From Arachidicoccus ginsenosidivorans (lineage in GTDB: Bacteria; Bacteroidota; Bacteroidia; Chitinophagales; Chitinophagaceae), in assembly GCF_007971385.1 (NCBI RefSeq), contig NZ_CP042434.1:3844001-3908000 (forward strand): DNA of 64,000 nt, in the 5' to 3' direction. The notes beneath the pieces are model-generated. The model did no database searches. It was not told where the DNA came from and saw only the letters and a list, made by a program, of their open reading frames with translations. The position numbers and the translations under genes are program-made. Positions 30,915 to 40,942 of the stretch are shown here, in pieces. Positions within the stretch are counted from its first letter, which is position 1. Every line of letters begins with the position of its first letter.

Positions 30915-30935
30915 CTGTTTAAATTGTTTTTACCA

Positions 30936-32219
30936 ATGATGGATACTCAAAAATCAGTCGCTTTTCATACACTGGGTTGTAAACTCAATTACTCTGAGAC
31001 CTCCACGCTTTCCAGAATGCTGGAGGCGGAAGGCTTTGCCAAAAAAGAATTTGACGATCTGGCTGATGTATATGTGATCAATACTTGTTCTGTTACGGAT
31101 AATGCGGATAAGGAATGCCGCCAACTGGTCAGGCGCATTGGCCGTAAAGCACCGGAAAGTCTGGTTGTGATTACGGGCTGTTATGCACAGCTTAAACCCA
31201 AAGAGATCGCAGAAATCCCAGGAGTGGATCTGGTATTAGGAGCTGCAGAGAAATTTAATATTGCAGATCATTTAAAGGAGCTGACTAAAGGAGATTCTGC
31301 CAGAATTTCCAGTTGCGATATCGAAGATGTCAGTGGATTTAACAGCGCCTTTTCATTAAATGACCGTACGCGCACTTTTCTAAAAGTACAGGACGGCTGC
31401 GATTATACCTGCTCCTTTTGCACGATTCCAAAGGCCCGCGGAAAAAGTCGCTCCAGTAATATTGAAAGTGTGCTGGAAAATATCAAAAAAATTGCTGATA
31501 CCGGCAATGTAAAAGAAGTTGTTCTGACCGGTGTTAACCTGGGTGATTTTGGCAAAGGGCCTGATGGTATGAAAAAGTCTGAAGAAGCCTTCTATGATTT
31601 AATCCGGCAAATTGATGAACAAAATGGCATTGAGCGCTATAGAATCTCTTCCATTGAACCTAATTTATTGACCCCGGATATTATCAAATTTGTGGCCGGC
31701 AGCAAGCATTTTATGCCGCATTTTCATATTCCGTTGCAAAGTGGTTCCAATAAAATCCTGGGCCTTATGCGCAGAAGATATCAAAGAGAGCTCTACTTAG
31801 ATAGGGTAGCGGAGATTAAAAGTTTAATGCCGCATTGCGGTATCGGGGTGGATGTTATCGTTGGTTTTCCTTCGGAAACCGAAATCGAATTTAAAGAGAC
31901 TTTTGATTTTATTCATCAGCTGGAGGTCAGCTACCTGCATGTCTTTACGTATTCAGAAAGGCCAGGCACCCCTGCACTGGATATTGCAGACGTTGTACCG
32001 GTCCATGAACGCCATCAGCGCAATAAGATCCTTAGAAATCTCTCTTATAAAAAAATGCAGTATTTTACCGAGCAGCAAAAGGGGACAAAGCGTACGGTTC
32101 TTTTTGAAGACCACAATAAAAATGGCATGATGGAAGGCTATACCGACAATTATATCAGGGTCACGGCGCCTTATAAGGACCAGTGGGCCGGTCAGTTAAT
32201 TGATTGGGAATTGAGATAA
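30936..32219 (+). CDS. mtaB: tRNA t6A37 methylthiotransferase MtaB
   Basis: Radical SAM methylthiotransferase that converts t6A37 to ms2t6A37 in tRNAs. It has about 427 residues. The N-terminal UPF0004 domain carries three cluster cysteines (LGCKLNYSE, NTCSVTDNAD, GCYAQLKP), the radical SAM motif is CDYTCSFC, and a C-terminal TRAM domain binds RNA. The ATG at 30936 (or the adjacent 30939) is preferred to a TTG at 30924. RimO and MiaB have similar plans; VNLGDFG and the short TRAM support MtaB. Confidence 0.92.
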   Translation: MMDTQKSVAFHTLGCKLNYSETSTLSRMLEAEGFAKKEFDDLADVYVINTCSVTDNADKECRQLVRRIGRKAPESLVVITGCYAQLKPKEIAEIPGVDLVLGAAEKFNIADHLKELTKGDSARISSCDIEDVSGFNSAFSLNDRTRTFLKVQDGCDYTCSFCTIPKARGKSRSSNIESVLENIKKIADTGNVKEVVLTGVNLGDFGKGPDGMKKSEEAFYDLIRQIDEQNGIERYRISSIEPNLLTPDIIKFVAGSKHFMPHFHIPLQSGSNKILGLMRRRYQRELYLDRVAEIKSLMPHCGIGVDVIVGFPSETEIEFKETFDFIHQLEVSYLHVFTYSERPGTPALDIADVVPVHERHQRNKILRNLSYKKMQYFTEQQKGTKRTVLFEDHNKNGMMEGYTDNYIRVTAPYKDQWAGQLIDWELR

Positions 32220-32285
32220 ATCTAGGATAATTGGACTTTTTGGGTTAAATTGTAGTTTATTTTTAACCTTTAAAAGAAAAATATC

Positions 32286-32489
32286 ATGGCAGTATTAAAA
32301 GTAATTGAAGTAATGGCCAGTTCAGCCACCAGTTGGGAAGATGCAGCTGCACAGGCTGTCACAGAAGCATCCAAGACGCTTAAAGGGATCCGGTCCGTGT
32401 ATGTAAAGGAACAAAGCGCTGTTGTTGTGGATAATAAGATTACGGAATACAGGGTAAATCTGAAACTCTCTTTTACTGTAGAGAATTAA
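32286..32489 (+). CDS. Dodecin-family flavin-binding protein
   Basis: A 67-residue protein with the beta-alpha-beta-beta dodecin fold: VLKVIEVMASSATSWEDA, then AVTEASKTLKGIRSVYVK and the last strand YRVNLKLSFTVE. Dodecins assemble into hollow dodecamers that store or buffer flavins. The small size and the Ser-Trp-Glu stretch before the helix are diagnostic. It stands alone. Confidence 0.93.
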   Translation: MAVLKVIEVMASSATSWEDAAAQAVTEASKTLKGIRSVYVKEQSAVVVDNKITEYRVNLKLSFTVEN

Positions 32490-32608
32490 ACAATCTGGCA
32501 GTCCAGATAATGGACAAAATTAATTCGTGCAAGCAAAGGTATTTTTACCAGCGTCTTCAGGCTCAATCAATGCCTGTAGACAGTAATCGGGTAGAAATAC
32601 CTTTATTT

Positions 32609-33552
32609 TTATTTGCTGCTTTGATAGATAAATTGCTGGCCGTCGAATTTATAACGCAAGTAGCTGCCAGGTATAAGCGTCCCGTTGACTTTTATGATCG
32701 GTATATACAGCATTTGTTTATCCCGGGATAGGTGAATGAGGGGGTAAGGCTGATCAGTATAACCCTTTTGCCGGGTAAAGGCTTTTTGAGACGTTATCAA
32801 ATCAATTTCAAAGCCGATGGTATTTAGCTTTTTTAAAGAGTCGACATGGAGGCTAAAGGCTTTGAGCTGACCCTTTAGTACTCCGCTAGGGGTAATTTGG
32901 TAGGCTTTGATAAAATCATATTTGATCCTATTGTCTTCGTGTCCTCTGGCTGTAACTAAATAAAATCTGCTCCCGTCTTTTTTTCAATGGGGATAATTTG
33001 CTGATAACTTGGCCGGATACCTGTATACTGTTGATCGCTGAGTTCCTGGCATAATAACTGGCCATTGCTTTTTTGGGTAATAGCCAGTGCAGTCCATTCT
33101 TGATTGGTGCCACTTAGCGCATCGTTCCAGCAGATGATTCTTAAGTGTTTGTCAGGAGCAGTTATTATTTTTAATCCGGATTTGGCCCAAACAGGAAAAT
33201 CTCTTTCCATAAAATCTTGTAGTTGACCAGAGGCTCTTTTTAGCAATTTTTGCAATCTGTCATTATAAACTAAAAGACTATCTGTTGAAGCAGGGGTGCC
33301 AGTCATACCTGCCCGCATAACAGAAGAGTGAATGATAGCAGAGAGGTGGGCAATATTTTGTTTTAACTGCATCGTGTCCATTAGTGAAATATTATCGCTT
33401 TGTCGGAATCTTATAGGAATTGGTTCACTGGAAATGCTGGCCGTAATCCTGGGCGTTATAGTGAATAAAAAGGCGCCTGTTAAAAATAAGGACCCCCTAA
33501 GTCTGTACAGGCAGGTCAGTGAATTTGTAAGGAAGCTTTGTTTATTTTTCAC
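32609..33552 (-). CDS. Hypothetical secreted protein (one apparent frameshift)
   Basis: No family recognised. Two open segments join when one base is added to the T7 run at 32978-32984, giving 314 residues with the joint IEKKDGSRFYLVTARGHED. The N-terminus has a basic start and a hydrophobic stretch (about 17-36) that can act as a signal peptide. The rest is beta-rich, with YPLIHLSRDKQMLYIPII near the end. Both halves read in the same direction with consistent character, supporting a single gene. Function unknown. Confidence 0.6.
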
Positions 33553-33711
33553 GTTGTAGCATTTTTGAGGACTTAAAAAAAAGGTAGTTTTTGATCATAT
33601 GGTACAAACTTAGGGTTTTACCGGCAGTAGCTCATATTGACTGGTTTTGTTTAACTTGATTTGAGCAATAAAAAGTGTAATGTGTAATGCGGTCCGAGGC
33701 TACTTTACCTG

Positions 33712-33760
33712 AAAGAGCCCATCAGCCTTTCAGGTAACTGAAAGACTGATGGGCTCTTTT
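33712..33760 (-). terminator. Terminator of pgi
   Basis: Long hairpin (arms 33712-33733 and 33738-33760, one mismatch) about 60 bp past the pgi stop codon. The arms end in AAA and TTTT, so T-rich bases follow the stem on both strands. Confidence 0.7.
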
Positions 33761-33818
33761 ATTAATTATAAACTTTGAGTCGGATCGCTATTTAGGATTG
33801 TATTCCGCTCAAAGGTCA

Positions 33819-35471
33819 TTACCGGAGTTGCTTATAGGCATTGATCAGACCGTTGGTTGAGCTGTCATGTCCACTTACAGGTTCATCTCCTTTTAATTCT
33901 GGGAGAATTTTACCGGCCAGCTGTTTACCTAGTTCCACACCCCACTGGTCAAAACTAAATATATTCCAGATGACGCCCTGGACAAAGATCTTATGCTCAT
34001 ATAAAGCAATCAGGCTGCCGAGGCTTTCTGGGGTGATTTCTTTAATTAAAATGGAGTTGGTTGGACGGTTGCCTTCAAATACTTTGAAAGGGGCGATTTT
34101 TTTAATTTCTTCAGCCGATTTACCCTGTGCCTTTAATTCTTCTATGACGGTCTGCTCTGATTTACCATTCATTAAGGCTTCTGTCTGCGCAAAGAAATTG
34201 CTGAGTAGTTTGGGGTGATGATCACCGATCGGGTTATGACTGATGGCAGGTGCGATAAAATCGGCCGGGATAATCACTGTGCCCTGGTGGATCAGCTGAT
34301 AGAAGGCATGCTGGCCATTGGTGCCTGGTTCTCCCCAGATCACCGGACCGGTGCTATAAGACACTTCATCTCCTTTTCTGTCTACGCTTTTACCATTACT
34401 TTCCATATTGCCCTGCTGAAAATAGGCACTGAATCTGTGCAGGTATTGATCGTATGGCAAAATGGCTTCTGTCTGTGTGCCAAAGAAGTTGGTGTACCAC
34501 AGTCCGACAAGGGCCATGATAACAGGGATGTTTTCTTTAAAAGCCGCCGTTCTAAAATGCTCGTCAGTTTTATAAGCGCCTTTTAATAATTGTTCAAAAT
34601 TGTCATACCCTACACTCAGGACAATAGACAGGCCGATGGCGCTCCAAAGAGAATAGCGGCCACCAACCCAATCCCAGAATTCAAACATATTGGCCGGATC
34701 GATACCGAATTTTTTGACCTCAGTCTCATTGGTAGAGAGCGCCACAAAATGTTTGGCCACATGTGCCTCATCACCTGCTGATTTTAAGAACCAGTCTCTG
34801 GCCGTGTGGGCATTGGTCATGGTTTCCTGGGTAGTAAAGGTTTTTGAAGCAATTAAAAATAATGTCTCTTCCGGATTTACCTTTTTGAGGGTCTCTGCTA
34901 TTTGGGTACCGTCAACATTGCTGACAAAATAAGGCTGAATGCCTTCCACCCAATAAGGTTTCAGGGCTTCTGTAACCATAACTGGTCCCAGGTCGCTGCC
35001 CCCAATGCCGATATTGACAATATATTTAATCTTTTTGCCGCTATATCCGGTCCAGGCGCCACTGTGAATTTGCTCGGCAAATGCCTTCATCTGATCCAGT
35101 ACGCGGTGTACATCTCCCATCACATCCCGCCCATCACTTAAAACCGGTTGGCCGGAAAAGTTCCTAAGAGCAGTATGTAAAACGGATCTGTTTTCTGTTT
35201 CATTGATCTTATCGCCAGTGAACATGGCTTCAATTGCGGTTTTTAATTGACACTCTTCGGCCAGTGCAAGTAAAAGATTTATGGTCTTTTCCGTAATGAT
35301 GTTCTTAGAATAGTCGAACAGAATGTCATTTAGTTGAAGGGAAAACTGGTTAAAACGCGCTTGATTGCCGGCAAACAAGTTTTTCATTTGTGTCTGGCTC
35401 ATCTCTTCCTGGTAATGTTTTTTCAGCAGGATCCAGGCTTGGGTGGTTGTTGGATTAATTTTAGGTAGCAT
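33819..35471 (-). CDS. pgi: Glucose-6-phosphate isomerase
   Basis: Interconverts glucose-6-phosphate and fructose-6-phosphate in glycolysis and gluconeogenesis. It has 550 residues, the long bacterial/eukaryotic form. Signatures present: [24 protein letters not shown], the catalytic Glu in [11 protein letters not shown] and the C-terminal [14 protein letters not shown]. The ATG at 35471 starts [10 protein letters not shown]. Monocistronic, with its own terminator. Confidence 0.97.
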   Translation of the reverse strand: MLPKINPTTTQAWILLKKHYQEEMSQTQMKNLFAGNQARFNQFSLQLNDILFDYSKNIITEKTINLLLALAEECQLKTAIEAMFTGDKINETENRSVLHTALRNFSGQPVLSDGRDVMGDVHRVLDQMKAFAEQIHSGAWTGYSGKKIKYIVNIGIGGSDLGPVMVTEALKPYWVEGIQPYFVSNVDGTQIAETLKKVNPEETLFLIASKTFTTQETMTNAHTARDWFLKSAGDEAHVAKHFVALSTNETEVKKFGIDPANMFEFWDWVGGRYSLWSAIGLSIVLSVGYDNFEQLLKGAYKTDEHFRTAAFKENIPVIMALVGLWYTNFFGTQTEAILPYDQYLHRFSAYFQQGNMESNGKSVDRKGDEVSYSTGPVIWGEPGTNGQHAFYQLIHQGTVIIPADFIAPAISHNPIGDHHPKLLSNFFAQTEALMNGKSEQTVIEELKAQGKSAEEIKKIAPFKVFEGNRPTNSILIKEITPESLGSLIALYEHKIFVQGVIWNIFSFDQWGVELGKQLAGKILPELKGDEPVSGHDSSTNGLINAYKQLR

Positions 35472-35721
35472 GACAAAATATATGTTTAATTGATAAAATA
35501 ATTGGTATCGATTTTACTATTTAATGCAGACAAAAATAACCCCAAAATCGTTAAATACCTGCTTTAAATTTTGGTAGCGGTTAATCAGAGAAAGCTGTTG
35601 CAAGTAGAGGTCAGTATATAGCTGCTATATTTTAGAAACTGGGCACAATTTATCCACATTACCCTGTCAGTAGCCCAAAGTTGTGTCCACAAACAGGCGA
35701 ATTGATTATCTTGCATCACAT

Positions 35722-37682
35722 ATGGACAACTTTGTAGTATCAGCCAGAAAATATCGCCCGCAGACCTTCGATACGGTTGTGGGTCAAGGACATATAACGA
35801 CAACACTTAAAAATGCCATCAAGAATGCACAACTCGCGCATGCCTTTTTGTTTTGTGGACCAAGAGGCGTGGGAAAGACCACCTGTGCCCGTATTTTGGC
35901 CAAGACCATTAATTGCGAACAGTTACAGCCTAATGGAGAGGCCTGCGATCAGTGTCCATCCTGTAAGCGGTTCAATGAAGGCACTTCCCTGAATATTCAT
36001 GAACTGGATGCTGCCAGCAATAACTCGGTGGATGACATCCGTGCCTTGGTAGACCAGGTCAGGTTTGCGCCTCAGGCGGGTAAATACAAGGTATATATTG
36101 TGGATGAGGTCCATATGCTGAGTTCCAGTGCATTTAACGCCTTTTTAAAGACCCTGGAAGAGCCGCCTTCTTATGCGATTTTTATTTTGGCCACTACTGA
36201 AAAGCATAAGATACTGCCTACGATTCTTTCCAGGTGTCAGATCTTTGATTTTAAAAGAATTACCAATCAGGATACGGTTGGGCATTTACAGCAAATAGCC
36301 ACCAAAGAGCATATTGAAGCAGAAAAGGCGGCGCTGCAGCTGATCGCCCAAAAAAGTGATGGCTGCATGCGTGATTCTTTGAGCATTCTGGATAAGATCG
36401 TCAGCTTTACCAATGGAGAGGTGACCTACCAGAATACCCTGGAACACCTGAATATTCTGGATGATGAATACTATTTTCAGTTGCTGGATAGCCTGGTAGC
36501 TCAAGATATGGGCAGTGCATTATTATTATATGACCAGATCAATAAAAAGGGATTTGAAGGGGACCTTGTCCTGAATGGTTTTGCCGGCTTTATCCGTAAC
36601 CTGCTTGTCTGTCAGCAACCTAAAGCACTGGCATTACTGGATGTGGTGGATGCCATGCAACCTAAATACAAAGAAATGGCAGGCAAAGTCGGGCCTTCCT
36701 TTCTGGTCAGCGCACTAAATATCCTAAATCAGGCTGAAATTGACTATAAAATGGCCCGCAATAAAAGGCTTCATGTAGAAATGGCGCTGATTAAACTGAA
36801 CTTTTTGCAACAGGCCATTGAACTGACCATGGATGAGGGCGGAAAGCTGGTAAAAAAAAAGCAGATTGACGGTCCGGTAGCTTATCGCGAAAGAAAGATT
36901 CTGAGCCTTGGGCGTCCGGCAGCATCCGTTGCTGCTAATAAGCAAACGAAGGCAACTGCTGCTGATAGTAAAGCTCAGCCGACTCAGCAAACAGGGCCGC
37001 AACCGGCCCTTTATGTACAAACTCCAGGTGCTATGTCCCTGCTGGCCAGTCAAGACCGACTGACAATCAGTTTAATGCAAATGTGGGGGCAACTGGGCGT
37101 ATTGTTGATGGGGACAGTTCAGCTGTTGTCTCTAATACCGGGTCAGTTCCTGCATCGAGTTCACCTGCTTCCAGTTCAAAGGCTGCGGACGAACAGAAGT
37201 TGCAGGGTAGTACGGGCAATACATTAACAAGACCTGCCAGACAGAACCTGCTGGATGCCATTAAAGCCAAAGTAGGTCGTGAATACGAGGTGAAAGAGGT
37301 CATCAATCCTGAACCATTAACCATGGAAAGGCTTCGTCCACTATGGGATGAGTTTGCTGATGGGTTACTCGCTCAGGGCAAGCACTCTGCTTCCAATACG
37401 TTTAATGCAGCTATACTTACCATTCAATCAGATGAACTTTTTCAGATTGAAGTACAGGCAGTCACGCAAAAAAAGATCGTTGAACATGAAAAAATGATGT
37501 TGCTAGACTTTTTGCAGAAGAAATTTAAGAATAGATTACTGACCTTTACCTTGTATGTGCCGCCTACTGCCATGGAGGTTAAACTGCCACCCAGCAGCAG
37601 AGAGCGTTTTGAGTCGATGGTTAAAAAAAATGATGCCTTACTGGCGCTTAAGCATAAATTAAAACTCAATTTAGACTATTAA
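35722..37682 (+). CDS. dnaX: DNA polymerase III subunit gamma/tau (one apparent frameshift; internal A9 slippery run)
   Basis: Clamp-loader ATPase subunit. About 653 residues after correction. Domains: Walker A GPRGVGKTT, a four-Cys zinc site, Walker B VDEVHML, sensor 1 region ILATTEKHK, Arg finger LSRC (domains I-II to ~235), domain III to ~370, then a low-complexity linker and a tau-specific C-terminal part. One base appears to be missing between ~37033 and 37085, where the linker changes frame; its exact site is unclear. Separately, nine A residues at 36852-36860 encode VKKK just after domain III. Slippage there in either direction would end translation within seven codons and give a gamma-like product. 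Upstream, TATCTTGC precedes the ATG. Confidence 0.93.
36852..36860 (+). promoter_or_regulatory. Candidate frameshift/slippage site in dnaX
   Basis: A run of nine A. The zero frame reads GTA AAA AAA AAG CAG. The -1 frame reads GCA GAT TGA, a stop at 36867-36869. The +1 frame reaches TAG after six codons. The position follows domain III (codon ~380). In E. coli (ribosomal frameshift on A AAA AAG) and Thermus (transcriptional slippage on A9) dnaX sites make gamma. No downstream stem-loop is obvious, which favours transcriptional slippage if real. Confidence 0.55.
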
Positions 37683-37703
37683 ATAAAATATTCATCTTAA
37701 AAC

Positions 37704-37720
37704 AAGCGGCGCTGCCGCTT
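37704..37720 (+). terminator. Small hairpin after dnaX
   Basis: Seven-bp stem AAGCGGC/GCCGCTT with a three-base loop, followed by ATTATTT, between dnaX and uppP. It is short, so termination may be partial. Confidence 0.35.
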
Positions 37721-37746
37721 ATTATTTACCCTAACGTTTATCTTAT

Positions 37747-38544
37747 ATGGATTACATTCAGGCCATTATCCTTGGAATCATTGAAGGCTTAACAGAATTT
37801 TTGCCAGTCTCTTCCACTGGTCATTTGATTATCGGCAGTTCTTTGCTGGGAATCGATCCGAATGATCAGTTTGTTCAGCTGTTTAATGTAGCCATCCAAT
37901 TAGGCACCATTTTATCAGTGGTCGTACTTTACTTTAAAAGGTTCTTTAAGTCCCTGGATTTTTATTATAAGTTATTCGTGGCCTTTATACCTGCAGTGGT
38001 GTTAGGGCTGCTGTTTAATAAGCAAATTGAGGCTTTTTTGGGCAATGTTACTATAGTGGCTGTTTGTTTGTTACTGGGTGGGATTGTGCTGCTTTTTGTG
38101 GATAAACTTTTTAAAAATCCCAAACTGGATAATGCTGATCAGGTGCCTTATCCAAGCGCTTTTAAAATTGGTATCTGGCAGTGCCTGGCCATGATTCCCG
38201 GTGTAAGCAGAAGTGCGGCCAGTATTATAGGTGGTATGCAACAAAAGATGACAAAAAAAGCCGCAGCAGAGTTTTCCTTCTTTTTGGCTGTACCGACGAT
38301 GTTTGGCGCTACTGCCAAAAAGCTCTTTGATTTTTACAAACAGGGGTTACAAGTCAGCGCCCATGAGTGGGGGCTGTTAGGCGTAGGTAATCTGGTGGGT
38401 TTTATTGTGGCCATCATTGCCATTAAATCTTTTATCGGCTTTGTAACCAAACATGGTTTTAAAGCGTTTGGGGTTTATCGTATTATTGTGGGGTTGATCA
38501 TACTGGCGCTGATATATTCTGGCCACGGTTTACAAATGGTTTAA
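37747..38544 (+). CDS. uppP: Undecaprenyl-diphosphatase UppP (BacA)
   Basis: Recycles undecaprenyl pyrophosphate for peptidoglycan and other envelope polymers. It has 265 residues and about seven membrane segments. The consensus motifs [17 protein letters not shown] and [13 protein letters not shown] are intact, including the catalytic Glu, His and Arg. It is 15 bp upstream of the UMF1 transporter gene, so the two probably share a transcript. Confidence 0.96.
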   Translation: MDYIQAIILGIIEGLTEFLPVSSTGHLIIGSSLLGIDPNDQFVQLFNVAIQLGTILSVVVLYFKRFFKSLDFYYKLFVAFIPAVVLGLLFNKQIEAFLGNVTIVAVCLLLGGIVLLFVDKLFKNPKLDNADQVPYPSAFKIGIWQCLAMIPGVSRSAASIIGGMQQKMTKKAAAEFSFFLAVPTMFGATAKKLFDFYKQGLQVSAHEWGLLGVGNLVGFIVAIIAIKSFIGFVTKHGFKAFGVYRIIVGLIILALIYSGHGLQMV

Positions 38545-38559
38545 ACGAAAAAGACTTCC

Positions 38560-39870
38560 ATGGAAATAACTGCTGCATCACAAAAGAAAATGATCCGGGG
38601 CTGGGCGATGTATGATTGGGCCAATAGCGCTTACAATCTGGTGATTACATCGACCATTTTCCCTGTTTATTATGATGCGCTGACAGCGGTAAAGGGCGCT
38701 GATGGTGCTGTCATCAGCCGGCAGGTGAATCTTTGGGGCTGGCATGTTGAAAGCGGTGCTTTATATAACTATGCGATTTCTCTGGCCTACCTGGTCATTG
38801 CTGTATTGTCACCTATTTTATCTTCTATCGCAGATGGCAGGGGCAATAAGAAGCGTTTTTTGAAGTTTTTCTGTTACACGGGCGCACTGGCTTGCTGTCT
38901 GCTGTATTTTTTTACCAAAGAAAGATTGGTCCTGGGATTGGGGGCCTGTATTATTGCGGCCATTGGTTATTGTGGGTCGCTGGTTTTCTACAATGCTTAT
39001 CTCCCTGAAATCGCTCCCGTTGAACTCCAGGATAAGGTCAGTGCCAAGGGATTTGCCTACGGATATATCGGCAGTGTGCTTTTGCAAATTGTTTGTTTTG
39101 TACTTGTGTTGGTAAAACCATTTGGGATGAGTGACGGGCTGGCGGCCAGGCTGTCATTTTTACTGGTAGGACTCTGGTGGTTGGGTTTTGCCCAGATTAC
39201 CTTTAAAGCTTTGCCTGGAAAAGTGAAAGGTATATCCAAAAAGGTTACGCTTTGGAATAACGGCCTTAAAGAACTTAAAAAAGTGCTCGCTGAGGTGAGG
39301 ACGATGCCTGTTTTAAAACGTTATCTTACCGCCTTTTTCTTTTACAGTATGGGTGTGCAGACGGTAATGATTGCAGCTACTTTATTTGGAAGTCAGGAGT
39401 TGGGCCTTAGTGCCACGCAGTTGATTAGTTGCATTTTGATCATTCAGCTGGTGGCTATTGGTGGAGCGCAACTGATGGCCTGGCTTTCGGGCAAATATGG
39501 CAATATAAAAGTATTGCTTTGTGTGGTGCTGGTTTGGATAGGTATTTGTGTGCTGGCGTATTTTATCCAGACTGCACTTGGCTTTTATATTGTAGCCACC
39601 CTGGTAGGAATCGTAATGGGCGGCATTCAGGCACTTAGTCGTTCTACCTATTCTAAGTTTATGCCGGCCACTAAGGACACTGCATCTTATTTCAGCCTGT
39701 ATGATGTGACCGAAAAAAATGCCATAGTACTAGGTACGTTTAGCTTTGGGTTTGTCCAGCAGCTAACCGGTAGCATGCGCTACTCTGTTGTAGCACTCGC
39801 TCTATTTTTTATGATTGGTCTGAGCGTACTTTGGACGATCAGAAAAAAGTCAGCCACTGCTGCTATATAA
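38560..39870 (+). CDS. MFS transporter, UMF1 (Atg22-like) family
   Basis: A 436-residue transporter with about twelve membrane segments. The N-terminal YDWANSAYNLVITSTIFP is the signature of the UMF1/Atg22 family, and IQALSRSTYSKFMP in the second half is also typical. Substrates of bacterial members are not known; the yeast relative exports amino acids from the vacuole. Follows uppP closely. Confidence 0.88.
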   Translation: MEITAASQKKMIRGWAMYDWANSAYNLVITSTIFPVYYDALTAVKGADGAVISRQVNLWGWHVESGALYNYAISLAYLVIAVLSPILSSIADGRGNKKRFLKFFCYTGALACCLLYFFTKERLVLGLGACIIAAIGYCGSLVFYNAYLPEIAPVELQDKVSAKGFAYGYIGSVLLQIVCFVLVLVKPFGMSDGLAARLSFLLVGLWWLGFAQITFKALPGKVKGISKKVTLWNNGLKELKKVLAEVRTMPVLKRYLTAFFFYSMGVQTVMIAATLFGSQELGLSATQLISCILIIQLVAIGGAQLMAWLSGKYGNIKVLLCVVLVWIGICVLAYFIQTALGFYIVATLVGIVMGGIQALSRSTYSKFMPATKDTASYFSLYDVTEKNAIVLGTFSFGFVQQLTGSMRYSVVALALFFMIGLSVLWTIRKKSATAAI

Positions 39871-39938
39871 AACGAATAGTAGGCGTGTAGATGGCTTTGC
39901 GATAGCAGCAGCATAGCTGTGCTAATTTGATTTTTATT

Positions 39939-40920
39939 TTATTTTAATTTTGACTTGATTTTTGCGGTGATAGCCTTTTGGTCTAGTGTTGCGAGTAAGA
40001 TCTTCCCTTGCTGATCGATTAAAACATAAAAGGGAATACGAAAATGTTCAAACTGGCTACTGACGGCCCATGTATTGTTCTTTTTATTGTATTGATCGAT
40101 TAGTTGTATCCAGGGCATACGCTCCTTATTTAATGCCGCTAACCAATCCCCATGATCTATGTCTGAAGAGATACTGACGATTTCCAGGCCTTTTTGATGA
40201 AAATTTTGGTAGACCTGTTTCCAATGAGTAATGGCCCTTCTGCAAGGTCCGCACCAACTCGCCCAAAAATCTAGCAGCACATATTTTCCTTTAAGTGAGG
40301 ATAGATTGAAGGTTGTATTGTCTTTAGTAAGTAAGTCGAAATTTGGCGCTGTATGGCCTGATTTTTCGTTTTCCATGTGACTGCTGGCTTCCAATAATTG
40401 TTTGTAATAAATAGATTGGCGTGCAGCGCCGGTTAATTGACTTAGTTTGGCGTTTAAATAGTCTAATGGTAAGCCTTCATAATTATTGTAATAATCAGCT
40501 AGTAGAAATGAACTGGCATATGTATTAGGATGGAGGTTGATATAGAGCTCAATCCATAATCTGGCGCTGTCCATTAGACTCGCTTTTAGAGAATCAACCG
40601 TTCTGGTTAATTTTGCTTTTTGATGGTTATCTGACTGGTTGGCGGATTTTTTGTTTAAGGCTTGTAGGCGGTGAAAATAATAAGGCACCCTTGTGTCTTT
40701 TTGATATTTTTGATAAATATCGATTAGCGGACTTCCACTTTGATCTATAGTGAAAATAAGTGCATGACCTCCATGGCCCATTTGTCCAAAATGACTTGCA
40801 CCAGTTGTATCAATCTGCATAGAGGACTTTGCTTGTTCTACGATCCCCCTAAAGGCCCAAACACCTGGTGTAATTTGAAATACACGCCACTCTGACTGTC
40901 CAATCCTTCCACTTATGAGC
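39939..40920 (-). pseudogene. C-terminal part of a TlpA-like thioredoxin gene, cut by an IS element
   Basis: Downstream fragment of a gene split by the ISAzo13-family insertion. From the IS edge the coding strand reads LISGRIGQSEWRVFQITPG in frame, completing a DUF4369 domain, then a helical region and a thioredoxin domain with WASWCGPC and cis-Pro in FRIPFYVLI. An internal ATG at 40820 exists, but it lies inside the DUF4369 domain and lacks an export signal, so a functional product is unlikely. Joined to the fragment at 42214-42477 and dropping one C shared at the junction, the original would have been 414 residues. Confidence 0.85.
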
Positions 40921-40942
40921 TGTAAAATAATAAAGGTTACTT
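40921..40942. repeat. Left terminal inverted repeat of the IS element
   Basis: 22 bp that match the right end (42192-42213) in inverted orientation at 20 of 22 positions; the core is TAAAGGTTACTT. The transposase stop codon lies inside it. Confidence 0.85.

Noticed and set aside
32510..32731. 73-residue plus-strand open frame after dodecin
   Set aside because: Runs antiparallel to the better supported secreted hypothetical gene and has no recognisable motif.
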